From NCBI GenBank assembly GCA_902633125.1, contig CACPEZ010000001.1:186001-250000 (forward strand): 64,000 bases of DNA, read 5' to 3'. This document shows positions 36,077 through 44,601 of this stretch, piece by piece. The stretch comes from an uncultured Pelagibacteraceae bacterium (GTDB lineage: Bacteria > Pseudomonadota > Alphaproteobacteria > Pelagibacterales > Pelagibacteraceae). Position numbers and translations under genes: made by a program. Below the pieces are notes generated by a model, which saw only the letters and a list, made by a program, of their open reading frames with translations, was not told the DNA's origin and made no database searches. How positions within the stretch are numbered: the first letter of the stretch is position 1; each line of letters starts with the position of its first letter.

Positions 36077-36871
36077 TTAATCTCTTAAAAATTTTATTAA
36101 CTCCTCGTTTACGGTTGGTTCTATGTTATGCCAAATACTAAAGGCTTTTTGTGCTTGATATACAAACATATTCAAACCATTTTCAAATTTATTATTTGGT
36201 AGATTTGCTGCTTTAGAAAATTCAGTTTGAAAAGGTTCATATATAACATCATAAAACAATTTATTTTGACCTACATTTGAAAAATCTATTCCGAACTTAT
36301 CATTTTGTTTTAAGCCTAAGCTTGTTGCGTTGATGATCATATCAAATTCAATTAAAGCTCCCCAATCTATTATTTCTATTTCGTTAAATATACTTTTTAG
36401 TTTCTCTGCTTTTTCTTTAGTTCTATTGCACAAAATTATTTTTGAAACGTTCATTTTTTTTAATGCATAGATTATAGAAGGCACTACACCGCCTGCACCC
36501 AAGATTAAAATAGTTTTGTTAAAAACATCATAATGAATTTTTTTAAGGCTGAGCTGAAATCCATCTATATCTGTATTATCTCCAATTAGCTTTCCCTCTT
36601 TTACAGAGATTGTATTTACAGATTGTGTTCTTAAAGCATTTCCACTTAATATATCTAAGTGCGGAATGATTTTATTTTTAAAAGGTATCGTTACATTTAA
36701 CCCATCTAGCTTGCCTTCTCTTAAATTGGCACATAGCTCGATTAAATCTTTTTCGTATGTTTCCAATTTACCATAGACTGCATCTAATTTGTTATTTTTA
36801 ATCCAATAGTTTTGGAGTTTTGGAGACAAGGAATGTTCAATTGGATTGCCTATTACTAAATACTTTTTCAT
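36077..36871 (-). CDS. aroE: Shikimate dehydrogenase
   Basis: AroE reduces 3-dehydroshikimate with NADPH in the aromatic amino acid pathway. It has 264 residues; motifs are NPIEHSLSPKLQNYWI (substrate serines), GLNVTIPFKNKIIPHLD with the catalytic Lys, NTDIDGFQLSL, ILGAGGVVPSIIYAL for nucleotide binding, and INATSLGL. It overlaps maf by 4 bases. Confidence 0.95.
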   Translation of the reverse strand: MKKYLVIGNPIEHSLSPKLQNYWIKNNKLDAVYGKLETYEKDLIELCANLREGKLDGLNVTIPFKNKIIPHLDILSGNALRTQSVNTISVKEGKLIGDNTDIDGFQLSLKKIHYDVFNKTILILGAGGVVPSIIYALKKMNVSKIILCNRTKEKAEKLKSIFNEIEIIDWGALIEFDMIINATSLGLKQNDKFGIDFSNVGQNKLFYDVIYEPFQTEFSKAANLPNNKFENGLNMFVYQAQKAFSIWHNIEPTVNEELIKFLRD

Positions 36872-37452
36872 TCAGAAGCCTCTAAATACTCTAGTATTTT
36901 TTTTATTGGTAGACCCATGACTGTATCTTCATCACCCTCTATTTTTAAAAAAAGAGATCTTCCCTCTCCTTCAATTTGATAAACATTATAGGAATATAAA
37001 GCTTCGTCTGGTATTTTATTTAAATATATTTGTAATTCGTCATTCGAAAATTTTTTCATTTTTAAAAATGCTTTGTCTGTGTAATTCCATATCATCGAAC
37101 CATTTTTAGAAATACAAACAGAGCTAATGAGTAAATGCGTTTTTCCATTTAATTTTTTCAAAATATTAAGAGCTTCTTCTCTATTTGTAGGTTTTGAAAT
37201 TAACTCTCCATCAATATCTATTACGCTGTCTGCCCCCAAAACAAGCATATCCTGATTTTGTTGGCTAATTTTATTAGCTTTTAACTCAGCTAAATTTTTT
37301 GAAACTATTTCTGGAGTAGCACCTATTCCAAGTAGACTTTTTTTAACAGGCTCCTCGTCTACATTGGATGGTTTAATTATACATTCTACTCCATTTTTTT
37401 TTAGAATTTCTTCTCTAACTTTGCTCTTTGATGCTAATATAATACTACGCAT
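36868..37452 (-). CDS. maf: Maf-family nucleoside triphosphate pyrophosphatase
   Basis: A 194-residue house-cleaning NTP pyrophosphatase that hydrolyses non-canonical or excess nucleoside triphosphates. The N-terminus IILASKSKVREEILKKNGVE, the NVDEEPVKKSL block, LVLGADSVIDIDGELISKP and GEGRSLFLKIEGDEDTVMGLP are the family motifs. It overlaps both ppsR (8 bases) and aroE (4 bases). Confidence 0.94.
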   Translation of the reverse strand: MRSIILASKSKVREEILKKNGVECIIKPSNVDEEPVKKSLLGIGATPEIVSKNLAELKANKISQQNQDMLVLGADSVIDIDGELISKPTNREEALNILKKLNGKTHLLISSVCISKNGSMIWNYTDKAFLKMKKFSNDELQIYLNKIPDEALYSYNVYQIEGEGRSLFLKIEGDEDTVMGLPIKKILEYLEASE

Positions 37453-38266
37453 TTTTATTCTTTATCTCAAAAATTTTAATTATTGATGCAGCAGTTTCCT
37501 CAACTGATTTTCTTGTCACATCAATAATAGGCCATTTATTTTGTTTAAATATTTTCCTAGATTGGTCGATCTCATCTCTTATTTTTTCCAAACTAGTATA
37601 ATCAGACGCTTCGTTTTCTTTTAGTGAATTTAGTCGGTTTCTCCTTATATCATATAATCTTTCTGCCTCTGTTGTTAAACCAATAATACAAATGGTGCTC
37701 GATTTTATCACTTCTTTTGGTATGCTCATATCGTTAACTAATGGAATGTTTGAAGTTTTTAAGCCTTTATTTGCCAAATATATCGATGTTGGAGTTTTGC
37801 TTGTTCGACTCACACCAATTAAAATTATATCCGACTCTAAAATATTCTCAGTATTGTTTCCATCATCATGGTTCATTGTAAATTGAATTGCTTCAATTCT
37901 TTTATAATAATCCTCGTCTAGGACGTGTTGAGCGCTCGGTTGATGAGTGGCTCTTTGATTTAAGATTTTTGAGAAGTTTAAAATTAAATCACCCAACACT
38001 CCGAAGCATGGAATTTGTTTCTTATTTGCTTCCTCAGATAAAAACTTAGCAAGCTTACTATTTACTACTGTGTATAAAATTATAGGGCTATCCTTGTTTT
38101 TGGCATCTTTGAGTATTGTGGATATTTGGTTTTCTGTTCTAGTAAATGAAAACTGATTTAACTCATAATTGAAATTGCTAAATTGAGCTTTTAAAGCCAT
38201 AAATATTCTGTCTAAAGTTTCCCCTGTGGAGTCTGATATTAAATAAACTTGATGTGTATTTTTCAT
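37445..38266 (-). CDS. ppsR: Pyruvate, phosphate dikinase regulatory kinase/phosphorylase
   Basis: A 273-residue DUF299-family regulator that phosphorylates and dephosphorylates pyruvate phosphate dikinase or PEP synthase with ADP and Pi. The N-terminus VYLISDSTGETLDRIFMA and the P-loop-like LIGVSRTSKTPTSIYLANKG are diagnostic. In Rickettsiales and Caulobacter, a gene of this family flanks the origin opposite hemE, and that layout is kept here. It begins the minus-strand run ppsR-maf-aroE-SDR-coaE-dnaQ. Confidence 0.93.
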   Translation of the reverse strand: MKNTHQVYLISDSTGETLDRIFMALKAQFSNFNYELNQFSFTRTENQISTILKDAKNKDSPIILYTVVNSKLAKFLSEEANKKQIPCFGVLGDLILNFSKILNQRATHQPSAQHVLDEDYYKRIEAIQFTMNHDDGNNTENILESDIILIGVSRTSKTPTSIYLANKGLKTSNIPLVNDMSIPKEVIKSSTICIIGLTTEAERLYDIRRNRLNSLKENEASDYTSLEKIRDEIDQSRKIFKQNKWPIIDVTRKSVEETAASIIKIFEIKNKNA

Positions 38267-38547
38267 GTATAAATAGTATATAAACTTTTAATTAAATAAG
38301 AATTATACTTAAAACTTAAATAAATTTTTAATTTTATAATTTATTACCAATTAATTAACATTTTTATATTTGTGGATACTTTATTAACAATTTTGCAATT
38401 TAATAAAATCGTTAAATAATCTAAGTTTTAAAAGATTTTTTTATAAATAGTATGTATAAAAAATGTATAAACTGTTGAAATTGAGTAATTTACGTTATCT
38501 ACAATTCATACTAATAATAAAATAAGAATATATATATTTTATTATAA
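38267..38547. other. Candidate chromosomal replication origin (oriC)
   Basis: A 281-base gap, almost all A/T, between divergent ppsR and hemE, the longest non-coding stretch in the window. It holds two near-consensus DnaA boxes, each one mismatch from TTATCCACA: TGTGGATAC at 38371-38379 (minus-strand GTATCCACA) and TTATCTACA at 38495-38503, in opposite orientation about 120 bases apart. The hemE-flanked position matches the known Caulobacter and Rickettsia origins. Neighbouring genes run away from it on both sides, and parS/parAB lies about 8 kb away. CtrA-like TTAA repeats occur but are not informative at this base composition. Confidence 0.6.
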
Positions 38548-39549
38548 ATGACACCTATTCAAGAATGCTTAATAAATAAAAGGACTGATGTAAATCCCAT
38601 TTGGTTGATGAGACAAGCAGGCAGATATTTGCCTGAGTTTAGGGAGATTAGAAAAAAGAACACGAATTTTATAGAATTATGCTTAAACGAAGAACTCTCA
38701 GAGATAATAACACTACAGCCATTAGATAGATTCAAATTTGATGCTGCTATAATCTTTTCAGATATTTTAATGATACCTTTTGGTATGGGGCAAAAAGTAG
38801 AATTTCAAAAGAATTTTGGACCTAGGCTTGGAGAGATTAACAAAGAAGAAATGTTTAACTTAAAGGAAACTTATTTTTCAGATAAATTACAACCAATATA
38901 TAAACTAATAAATAACGTAAAAAGAAATGAAAAATTAAAAAATAAAGATGTAATCGGATTTGTAGGAGCACCATGGACTTTGCTTGTTTATATGATTAAT
39001 AAAGTTTCCCCAAAAAATGGGTTATCAAAATTCTTCTTTAAAGACACAAGTTTGATAATAGATATTTTAGAAATATTAGACAAATTCATTAAATTACATA
39101 TCAAAAATCAAGTAGAGGCAGGGGCAACAATAATTCAAATTTTTGATAGTTGGGCAGGATTAATTGAAAATGATTTTGACAAATATTTATATAAACCAAC
39201 TTCTTCACTAGTTGATTATACCAAAAAACTTGGTGTACCTGTTATTTGTTTTCCTAGAGGTATCTCTGATTACAAAGTCTTTTGTAAGGTTGTAAAACCT
39301 AGCATGGTTAATATAGATTATAATGTTAATTTAAAAAATATTATTAGTGATGTAGAGATACCCATCCAAGGAGGACTTGACCCACAAATCTTATTAACAA
39401 ATAAGGATATGCTTAATCTAGAGGTAAACAAGTACTTAGAAGCATTTAGAGATCGCCCTTACGTATTTAATTTAGGCCATGGTATCCTTCCAGAAACAAA
39501 AATCGAAATGGTAGAAGAGTTAGTAAAAATTGTAAGGAATTTTAAATAA
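38548..39549 (+). CDS. hemE: Uroporphyrinogen decarboxylase
   Basis: HemE decarboxylates uroporphyrinogen III to coproporphyrinogen III. It has 333 residues; PIWLMRQAGRYLPEFREIR at the N-terminus, FDAAIIFSDILMIPFGMG, GFVGAPWTLLVYMI, IQIFDSWAG and FNLGHGILPETKIEMV are the family blocks. It starts at the right edge of the candidate origin and overlaps the hemH ATG by 1 base. Confidence 0.97.
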   Translation: MTPIQECLINKRTDVNPIWLMRQAGRYLPEFREIRKKNTNFIELCLNEELSEIITLQPLDRFKFDAAIIFSDILMIPFGMGQKVEFQKNFGPRLGEINKEEMFNLKETYFSDKLQPIYKLINNVKRNEKLKNKDVIGFVGAPWTLLVYMINKVSPKNGLSKFFFKDTSLIIDILEILDKFIKLHIKNQVEAGATIIQIFDSWAGLIENDFDKYLYKPTSSLVDYTKKLGVPVICFPRGISDYKVFCKVVKPSMVNIDYNVNLKNIISDVEIPIQGGLDPQILLTNKDMLNLEVNKYLEAFRDRPYVFNLGHGILPETKIEMVEELVKIVRNFK

Positions 39550-40538
39550 TGGAGAAACACCCCGAAGTTAAATTTGGAAAAACTGGAGTACTTATAGTAA
39601 ATTTGGGAACACCAGACTCAACAAATTGGTTTGATATTAGAAAATATTTAAAAGAATTTTTATCTGATAAAAGAGTGATCGAGGTAAATCCTTTGTTGTG
39701 GCAAATAATTTTAAATGTTTTTATTCTAAATTTTAGGCCTTCCAAAACTGCAAAAGCTTATAAAGAAATCTGGATGAAAGAACAAAATATGTCCCCATTA
39801 TTATATTATACTCAAAAACAAGCAGAAAAAGTTTCAAATTCTATCTCAAATGAAAACCTAATGATAGATTTTGCAATGAGATATGGCAATCCAAGTATAA
39901 AAAGTAAAATAAAAAATTTACATGAAAAAGGTTGTGAAAACCTTATAATTCTGCCTTTATATCCTCAATATGCTGCTGCGACCACGGCAACAGTTTGTGA
40001 TGAAGTTTACAGAACGCTTATGAACATGAGGTGGCAACCTTCATTAAAGATTATACCTCATTATGAATCAGACCCTTTGTATATCGAAGCTTTAGTGAAT
40101 TCTATTAATAAAAAACTTGGAAGTATAAATTGGAAACCAGATTTAATTTTGGCTTCGTATCACGGAATACCAAAAAAGTATTTTGATAAAGGAGATCCAT
40201 ATCACTGCTATTGTCACAAAACTACAAGATTAATTTCAGAAAAGTTCAAATCAATTGAAATTAAAACTACTTTTCAATCAAGGTTTGGGCCTCAGGAATG
40301 GTTACAACCTTATACAGATAAAACTCTAGAAAATTTACCTAAAGAAGGAAAAAAAAATGTCCTTGCAATATGTCCTGGCTTTTCATCAGATTGCGTAGAA
40401 ACATTGGAAGAGATATTGATACAAGGAAAGGAAAGTTTTATGGAGTCTGGAGGTGAAAATTTTGACATGATACCATGCCTAAATGATAACAAAGATCATA
40501 TAAATTTGTTGAATGATTTAATTAAACGCAACATTTGA
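39549..40538 (+). CDS. hemH: Ferrochelatase
   Basis: HemH inserts ferrous iron into protoporphyrin IX. It has 329 residues; GVLIVNLGTPDSTNWFDIRKYLKEFLSD, LPLYPQYAAATTATV, the metal-site His in ASYHGIPKKYFDKGDPYHCYC, TTFQSRFGPQEWLQPYTD and CPGFSSDCVETLEEI are diagnostic. It lies between hemE (1-base overlap) and hemJ (3-base gap). Confidence 0.97.
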   Translation: MEKHPEVKFGKTGVLIVNLGTPDSTNWFDIRKYLKEFLSDKRVIEVNPLLWQIILNVFILNFRPSKTAKAYKEIWMKEQNMSPLLYYTQKQAEKVSNSISNENLMIDFAMRYGNPSIKSKIKNLHEKGCENLIILPLYPQYAAATTATVCDEVYRTLMNMRWQPSLKIIPHYESDPLYIEALVNSINKKLGSINWKPDLILASYHGIPKKYFDKGDPYHCYCHKTTRLISEKFKSIEIKTTFQSRFGPQEWLQPYTDKTLENLPKEGKKNVLAICPGFSSDCVETLEEILIQGKESFMESGGENFDMIPCLNDNKDHINLLNDLIKRNI

Positions 40539-40541
40539 AAG

Positions 40542-40976
40542 ATGAATTATTATTTACTGTTTAAATCGTTCCATTTAATTTCTGTTATTTCTTGGATGGC
40601 TGGTCTTTTATATCTCCCAAGAATTTTTGTTTATCACTCACAAAATAAAGATGTACTTAAAACTTCCGAAGTATTTAAGGTAATGGAAAGAAAGCTATAT
40701 TATTATATTATGACACCAGCTATGATACTTTCATGGATTTTTGGATTGCTATTAATTCATAGCATAGGATTTCAGCAGTTGAGTCAAACTTGGATGTTGA
40801 TTAAATTAGTTTTGGTTACATTCCTGACGATTTATCATTTTTATTTAGGAAAAATTCTAAACAAATTCAAAATAGATCAAAACAGTCACTCTCATAAATT
40901 TTACAGATTTATTAATGAAATACCGACAATATTGCTTATTTTGATTGTTTTTGTTGTGATATTTAAGCCTTTATAG
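40542..40976 (+). CDS. hemJ: Protoporphyrinogen IX oxidase HemJ
   Basis: A 144-residue integral membrane protein with four hydrophobic helices, the HemJ type of protoporphyrinogen oxidase. Conserved FKSFHLISVISWMAGLLYLPRIFVYH (with the heme-ligating His), YYYIMTPAMILSWIFGL and WMLIKLVLVTFLTIYHFYLGK are present. HemJ replaces HemG and HemY in most Alphaproteobacteria. Its position after hemE and hemH gives a functional hemE-hemH-hemJ cluster. Confidence 0.95.
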   Translation: MNYYLLFKSFHLISVISWMAGLLYLPRIFVYHSQNKDVLKTSEVFKVMERKLYYYIMTPAMILSWIFGLLLIHSIGFQQLSQTWMLIKLVLVTFLTIYHFYLGKILNKFKIDQNSHSHKFYRFINEIPTILLILIVFVVIFKPL

Positions 40977-40978
40977 GG

Positions 40979-41008
40979 TTGAAATATTTTAACACATAAC
41001 TATATTAT
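40979..41008 (+). promoter_or_regulatory. Putative sigma-70-type promoter of rho
   Basis: TTGAAA (one mismatch from TTGACA) and TATTAT (one mismatch from TATAAT) are 18 bases apart and 30 bases before the rho ATG, immediately after hemJ. Plausible, but AT-rich sequence gives frequent chance matches. The C-rich run CCCCCC (41027-41032) just before the start has no identified role. Confidence 0.4.
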
Positions 41009-41037
41009 ACCTATCTAAACAATAACCCCCCAACAAT

Positions 41038-42309
41038 ATGAATATTCAAGAATTGAAAGAAAAAAGCTCAGAAAAGCTTATTACTGAAGCTGAGAACTTA
41101 GGAATTGAAAACGCTAGCACATTAAGAAGACAAGAAATTTATTTTGCTATACTAAAAAAATTAGCAGAAAAAGGTGAAGAAATAACTGGTGGAGGAGTTC
41201 TTCAGTTGTTGCAAGATGGTTTTGGTTTTCTCAGAGCAATAGAGTCAAATTATCTACCTGGTGCAGATGATATTTACGTCAGCCCAAATCAAATTAGAAG
41301 ATTTGGACTTAGAACGGGTGATACCGTGGAAGGGCCAATAAGGGCACCAAAGGAGGGCGAAAGATATTTTGCTTTGCTTCAAGTAAGCAAGATTAATTTT
41401 GAGGAAACTGAAAAATTTAAACATAAAATTGCCTTTGACAACCTAACTCCATTGTATCCAAATAAACAATTGGTTATGGAAGTGGAAAGCAATAAAGTTG
41501 AAAAAAAAGTGGATTTAACTCCTAGACTAATTGACCTAGTTAGTCCAATAGGAAAAGGACAAAGATCACTAATTATATCACCTCCCAAAGCTGGTAAAAC
41601 AATGATTTTACAAAGTATAGCAAATTCAATAACAGCAAATCATCCTGAATGTTATTTAATGGTTTTACTAATTGATGAGAGACCAGAAGAGGTAACAGAT
41701 ATGCAAAGAACTGTTAAAGGTGAGGTAATTAGTTCAACTTTTGACGAGCCAGCCCAAAGACACGTTGCTGTAGCAGAGATGGTAATAGAAAAAGCAAAAA
41801 GATTGACCGAGCACAAAAAGGATGTTGTAATTCTATTAGATTCTATAACTAGATTGGGTAGAGCTTATAACGCTGTGGTGCCGAGTTCAGGAAAAGTGCT
41901 AACAGGTGGAGTTGATGCAAACGCATTACAAAGACCAAAAAGATTCTTTGGTGCAGCAAGAAATATTGAGGAAGGTGGATCTTTAACCATAATAGCCACA
42001 GCTTTGATTGATACAGGTAGCAGAATGGATGAGGTAATATTTGAGGAATTTAAGGGGACTGGTAACAGTGAAACTATTTTAGACAGAAAGATTTCTGAGA
42101 AAAGAATATTCCCGGCTATAGATATAACTAAATCTGGAACTAGAAGAGAAGAACTTATATTTGAGAAAAATGACCTTCAAAAGATGAATGTTTTAAGAAG
42201 AATTATAGCACCCATGGGATCAATGGATGCAATTGAATTTATTAATTCTAAATTAAAAGATACAAAAAATAATTCAGAATTCTTTAATTCAATGAATAAA
42301 CCAGCTTAA
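41038..42309 (+). CDS. rho: Transcription termination factor Rho
   Basis: A 423-residue hexameric RNA helicase. The N-terminal RNA-binding cold-shock-like region is [43 protein letters not shown]. The motor has [15 protein letters not shown] (P-loop), [27 protein letters not shown] and the secondary RNA site [20 protein letters not shown]. Its length is standard. The window's two strong intrinsic terminators are exceptions, so Rho may end many of the other transcripts; that is inference. Confidence 0.97.
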   Translation: MNIQELKEKSSEKLITEAENLGIENASTLRRQEIYFAILKKLAEKGEEITGGGVLQLLQDGFGFLRAIESNYLPGADDIYVSPNQIRRFGLRTGDTVEGPIRAPKEGERYFALLQVSKINFEETEKFKHKIAFDNLTPLYPNKQLVMEVESNKVEKKVDLTPRLIDLVSPIGKGQRSLIISPPKAGKTMILQSIANSITANHPECYLMVLLIDERPEEVTDMQRTVKGEVISSTFDEPAQRHVAVAEMVIEKAKRLTEHKKDVVILLDSITRLGRAYNAVVPSSGKVLTGGVDANALQRPKRFFGAARNIEEGGSLTIIATALIDTGSRMDEVIFEEFKGTGNSETILDRKISEKRIFPAIDITKSGTRREELIFEKNDLQKMNVLRRIIAPMGSMDAIEFINSKLKDTKNNSEFFNSMNKPA

Positions 42310-42311
42310 TT

Positions 42312-43151
42312 TTAAAGATAACCTAATTCCTCCATTTCCTTTCTAAATAATTTTTCGATTGCTTTCGCGGTTTGTGGCTTAATTAGTTCTTTATAATTGT
42401 TTTTTTTTCCAAGATTAAAAAACTTTTTAGTCTTACCGTCTTTTCTTGAGTAAACTGCCTCAACAAATCCTTCGTCTTCCTCTTTTTTTTTTAAAATATC
42501 AAATTTAGTTGTCTCAATGGCTGAACCAAATTTTTTTTGATCAACTTTATTATTCTTTTTTAAAAGGTTGTCTGTAAAATTCAAAATTTCCAAGAATGTC
42601 TCATTTTCCTTATTTTCCAGGTCTTCGTATTTTATAATCAATTTGTTAATATTTTTTGACATTTTCCAAGATTTATAATTATTCGCCCATGAGCTAATAA
42701 ATGAATAACTTGAAAAATCATAATTATCATTTTCATCTCTTAAATTTCTATAAATACTGTTTATCATTTTTAAAGCATCATCCTCAGTTAATGAATAATG
42801 ATTCATTAATGAGGTCAGAACATTTCTAGGATCTCTTACTATATAAATAGCACCCAATGTAAAATCTGGTGTGGTAAAACTTTTACCTTTATAGGCTCCA
42901 TAAACATTATGAGTTTTTAAAAAACAAAACTCATTTTGATCATTTATTTTTTTTTGAGCAATCAACCAATTTTCTGCAGCCTCATCTACACTTTTCAATT
43001 TTTGGCTTAAAAAATCTCTGCTCGGAAATTGTCTTATTTTTTCAAGTAGTTTAAAATCAAACTTTCCATCATGAGAATAATAATAAGCAGATAAAAAAGA
43101 TCTTACCCACGTATTTCCACTTTTTGGGTAAGATGCCAGCCAAATAATCAT
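42312..43151 (-). CDS. Sulfotransferase-domain protein
   Basis: A 279-residue PAPS-dependent sulfotransferase-like protein. The N-terminal WLASYPKSGNTWVRSFLSAY (5'-phosphosulfate loop) and LGAIYIVRDPRNVLTSLMNHYS (3'-phosphate binding) are intact. It has no signal peptide. Bacterial members sulfate glycans, lipids or small molecules; the substrate is unknown. It lies on the minus strand between rho and mnmE on the plus strand, interrupting a run common in Alphaproteobacteria. Confidence 0.92.
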   Translation of the reverse strand: MIIWLASYPKSGNTWVRSFLSAYYYSHDGKFDFKLLEKIRQFPSRDFLSQKLKSVDEAAENWLIAQKKINDQNEFCFLKTHNVYGAYKGKSFTTPDFTLGAIYIVRDPRNVLTSLMNHYSLTEDDALKMINSIYRNLRDENDNYDFSSYSFISSWANNYKSWKMSKNINKLIIKYEDLENKENETFLEILNFTDNLLKKNNKVDQKKFGSAIETTKFDILKKKEEDEGFVEAVYSRKDGKTKKFFNLGKKNNYKELIKPQTAKAIEKLFRKEMEELGYL

Positions 43152-43193
43152 TGAATTATTTTTATATTAAATTCATATTGTAGCTATAATAAA

Positions 43194-44525
43194 ATGACTA
43201 TCTACGCTTTATCCTCTGGACCAGGATTATCAGGTATAGCCGTAATAAGAATCTCAGGATCAGATACAAAAAAAGTATTGCAAAACATGACTTTTTTAAA
43301 ACTTCCTGAAGCTAAAGTAGCTACACTGAGAAAATTTAAAAACCCGCAGACTAAAGATTTAATAGATGAGGGTATACTATTGTGGTTTCCTGGCCCAGAA
43401 AGCTACACAGGTGAGGATATGGCAGAATTCCATGTGCATGGTAGCAAAGCGGTTGTTGAGGCTATGCATTCATCATTATCCAAAATTAATGGATGCAGAT
43501 TAGCTGAACCAGGTGAGTTTACTAAAATTGCCTTTCAAAATGGAAAAATAAATTTGCTTAAAGCTGAGAGTATATCAGATTTGATTTCATCAGAGACAGA
43601 AATTCAAAGACGCCAAGCTATTAAAATAATGTCAGGCAAAAGTTCAGATAAATTTAATTCATTGAGACAGAAATTGCTAAAAATTTTATCAAATATTGAG
43701 GCAAAAATTGACTTCCCAGAGGATGATTTACCAGATGATATTTTGAATAACATTCTGTTAGAGGCAAAAAATGTAAGACAAGAAATTGAGAAAATATTAA
43801 ATGACCAGAAAGTAGGAGAGAAAATAAGAGAAGGCTTTAAAATTGCAATTATAGGTCCTGTAAATGCTGGCAAATCATCTTTATTAAACTATTTATCAAA
43901 AAGAGATGTTGCAATTGTTTCAGAGATAGCTGGAACTACTAGGGACGTAATAGAAACATATTTAAACTTAGATGGTTATCCTGTTATAATATCTGATACT
44001 GCTGGAATTAGAGAGTCTATAGATGAAATTGAAAAAAAAGGAATTAAATTAGCTTTAGAAAAAGCAGAAAATGCTGATTTAAACTTAATTGTTTTAGAGC
44101 CAAAAAGTGTTAATTTAAGCCACTTTTTAAATGATGATGTTTCTAAGAATTCCATATTTGTGATTAATAAAATGGATCTTGGAATTGATAAATTTAACAA
44201 TGAATTAAAAAAGTATAATCCGATACAAATTTCAATCAAAGAAGAAAAAAATTTAGATAAACTAGTAAACTTAATTAAAGAAAATTTAAAAAATAAATTT
44301 ATTTCATCAGAGGAAATTTTTATAACTAGACAAAGACACAGAATGAATCTTGAAGAATGTGTTGCGTGTTTAAAAAATTTTGAGGAAAAAAATACTAAAG
44401 AAGACTTTGATAAAGCGGCAGAAGATTTAAGATTAGCAACAAGATATCTTGGAATGATTGTGGGTAAAGTTGATGTTGAGGAGATTTTAGGATCAATTTT
44501 CAACGATTTTTGTATAGGTAAATAA
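43194..44525 (+). CDS. mnmE: tRNA modification GTPase MnmE
   Basis: MnmE, with MnmG, installs the (carboxymethyl)aminomethyl group on U34 of certain tRNAs. It has 443 residues: an N-terminal folate-binding domain (ALSSGPGLSGIAVIRISG), G1 GPVNAGKSSLLN, G2 GTTRD, G3 DTAGIRES, G4 NKMD, and the C-terminal FCIGK Cys motif. It is 76 bases before mnmG on the same strand. Confidence 0.96.
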   Translation: MTIYALSSGPGLSGIAVIRISGSDTKKVLQNMTFLKLPEAKVATLRKFKNPQTKDLIDEGILLWFPGPESYTGEDMAEFHVHGSKAVVEAMHSSLSKINGCRLAEPGEFTKIAFQNGKINLLKAESISDLISSETEIQRRQAIKIMSGKSSDKFNSLRQKLLKILSNIEAKIDFPEDDLPDDILNNILLEAKNVRQEIEKILNDQKVGEKIREGFKIAIIGPVNAGKSSLLNYLSKRDVAIVSEIAGTTRDVIETYLNLDGYPVIISDTAGIRESIDEIEKKGIKLALEKAENADLNLIVLEPKSVNLSHFLNDDVSKNSIFVINKMDLGIDKFNNELKKYNPIQISIKEEKNLDKLVNLIKENLKNKFISSEEIFITRQRHRMNLEECVACLKNFEEKNTKEDFDKAAEDLRLATRYLGMIVGKVDVEEILGSIFNDFCIGK

Positions 44526-44601
44526 TTGTTGAAAATGGTTACTTTTTTGACGTTTTTAAGTGTTTTCTTGTAAATTTTAAGATCAATAATAAATTACATC
44601 T

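Noticed and set aside
38267-38547. CtrA-type TTAA-N7-TTAA boxes in the origin candidate
   Set aside because: TTAA occurs constantly in this base composition, so individual matches carry no weight.
43976-44503. 175-residue minus-strand ORF inside mnmE
   Set aside because: Shadow of a strongly supported gene; Ser/Phe/Leu-rich translation is typical of the antisense of AT-rich coding DNA.
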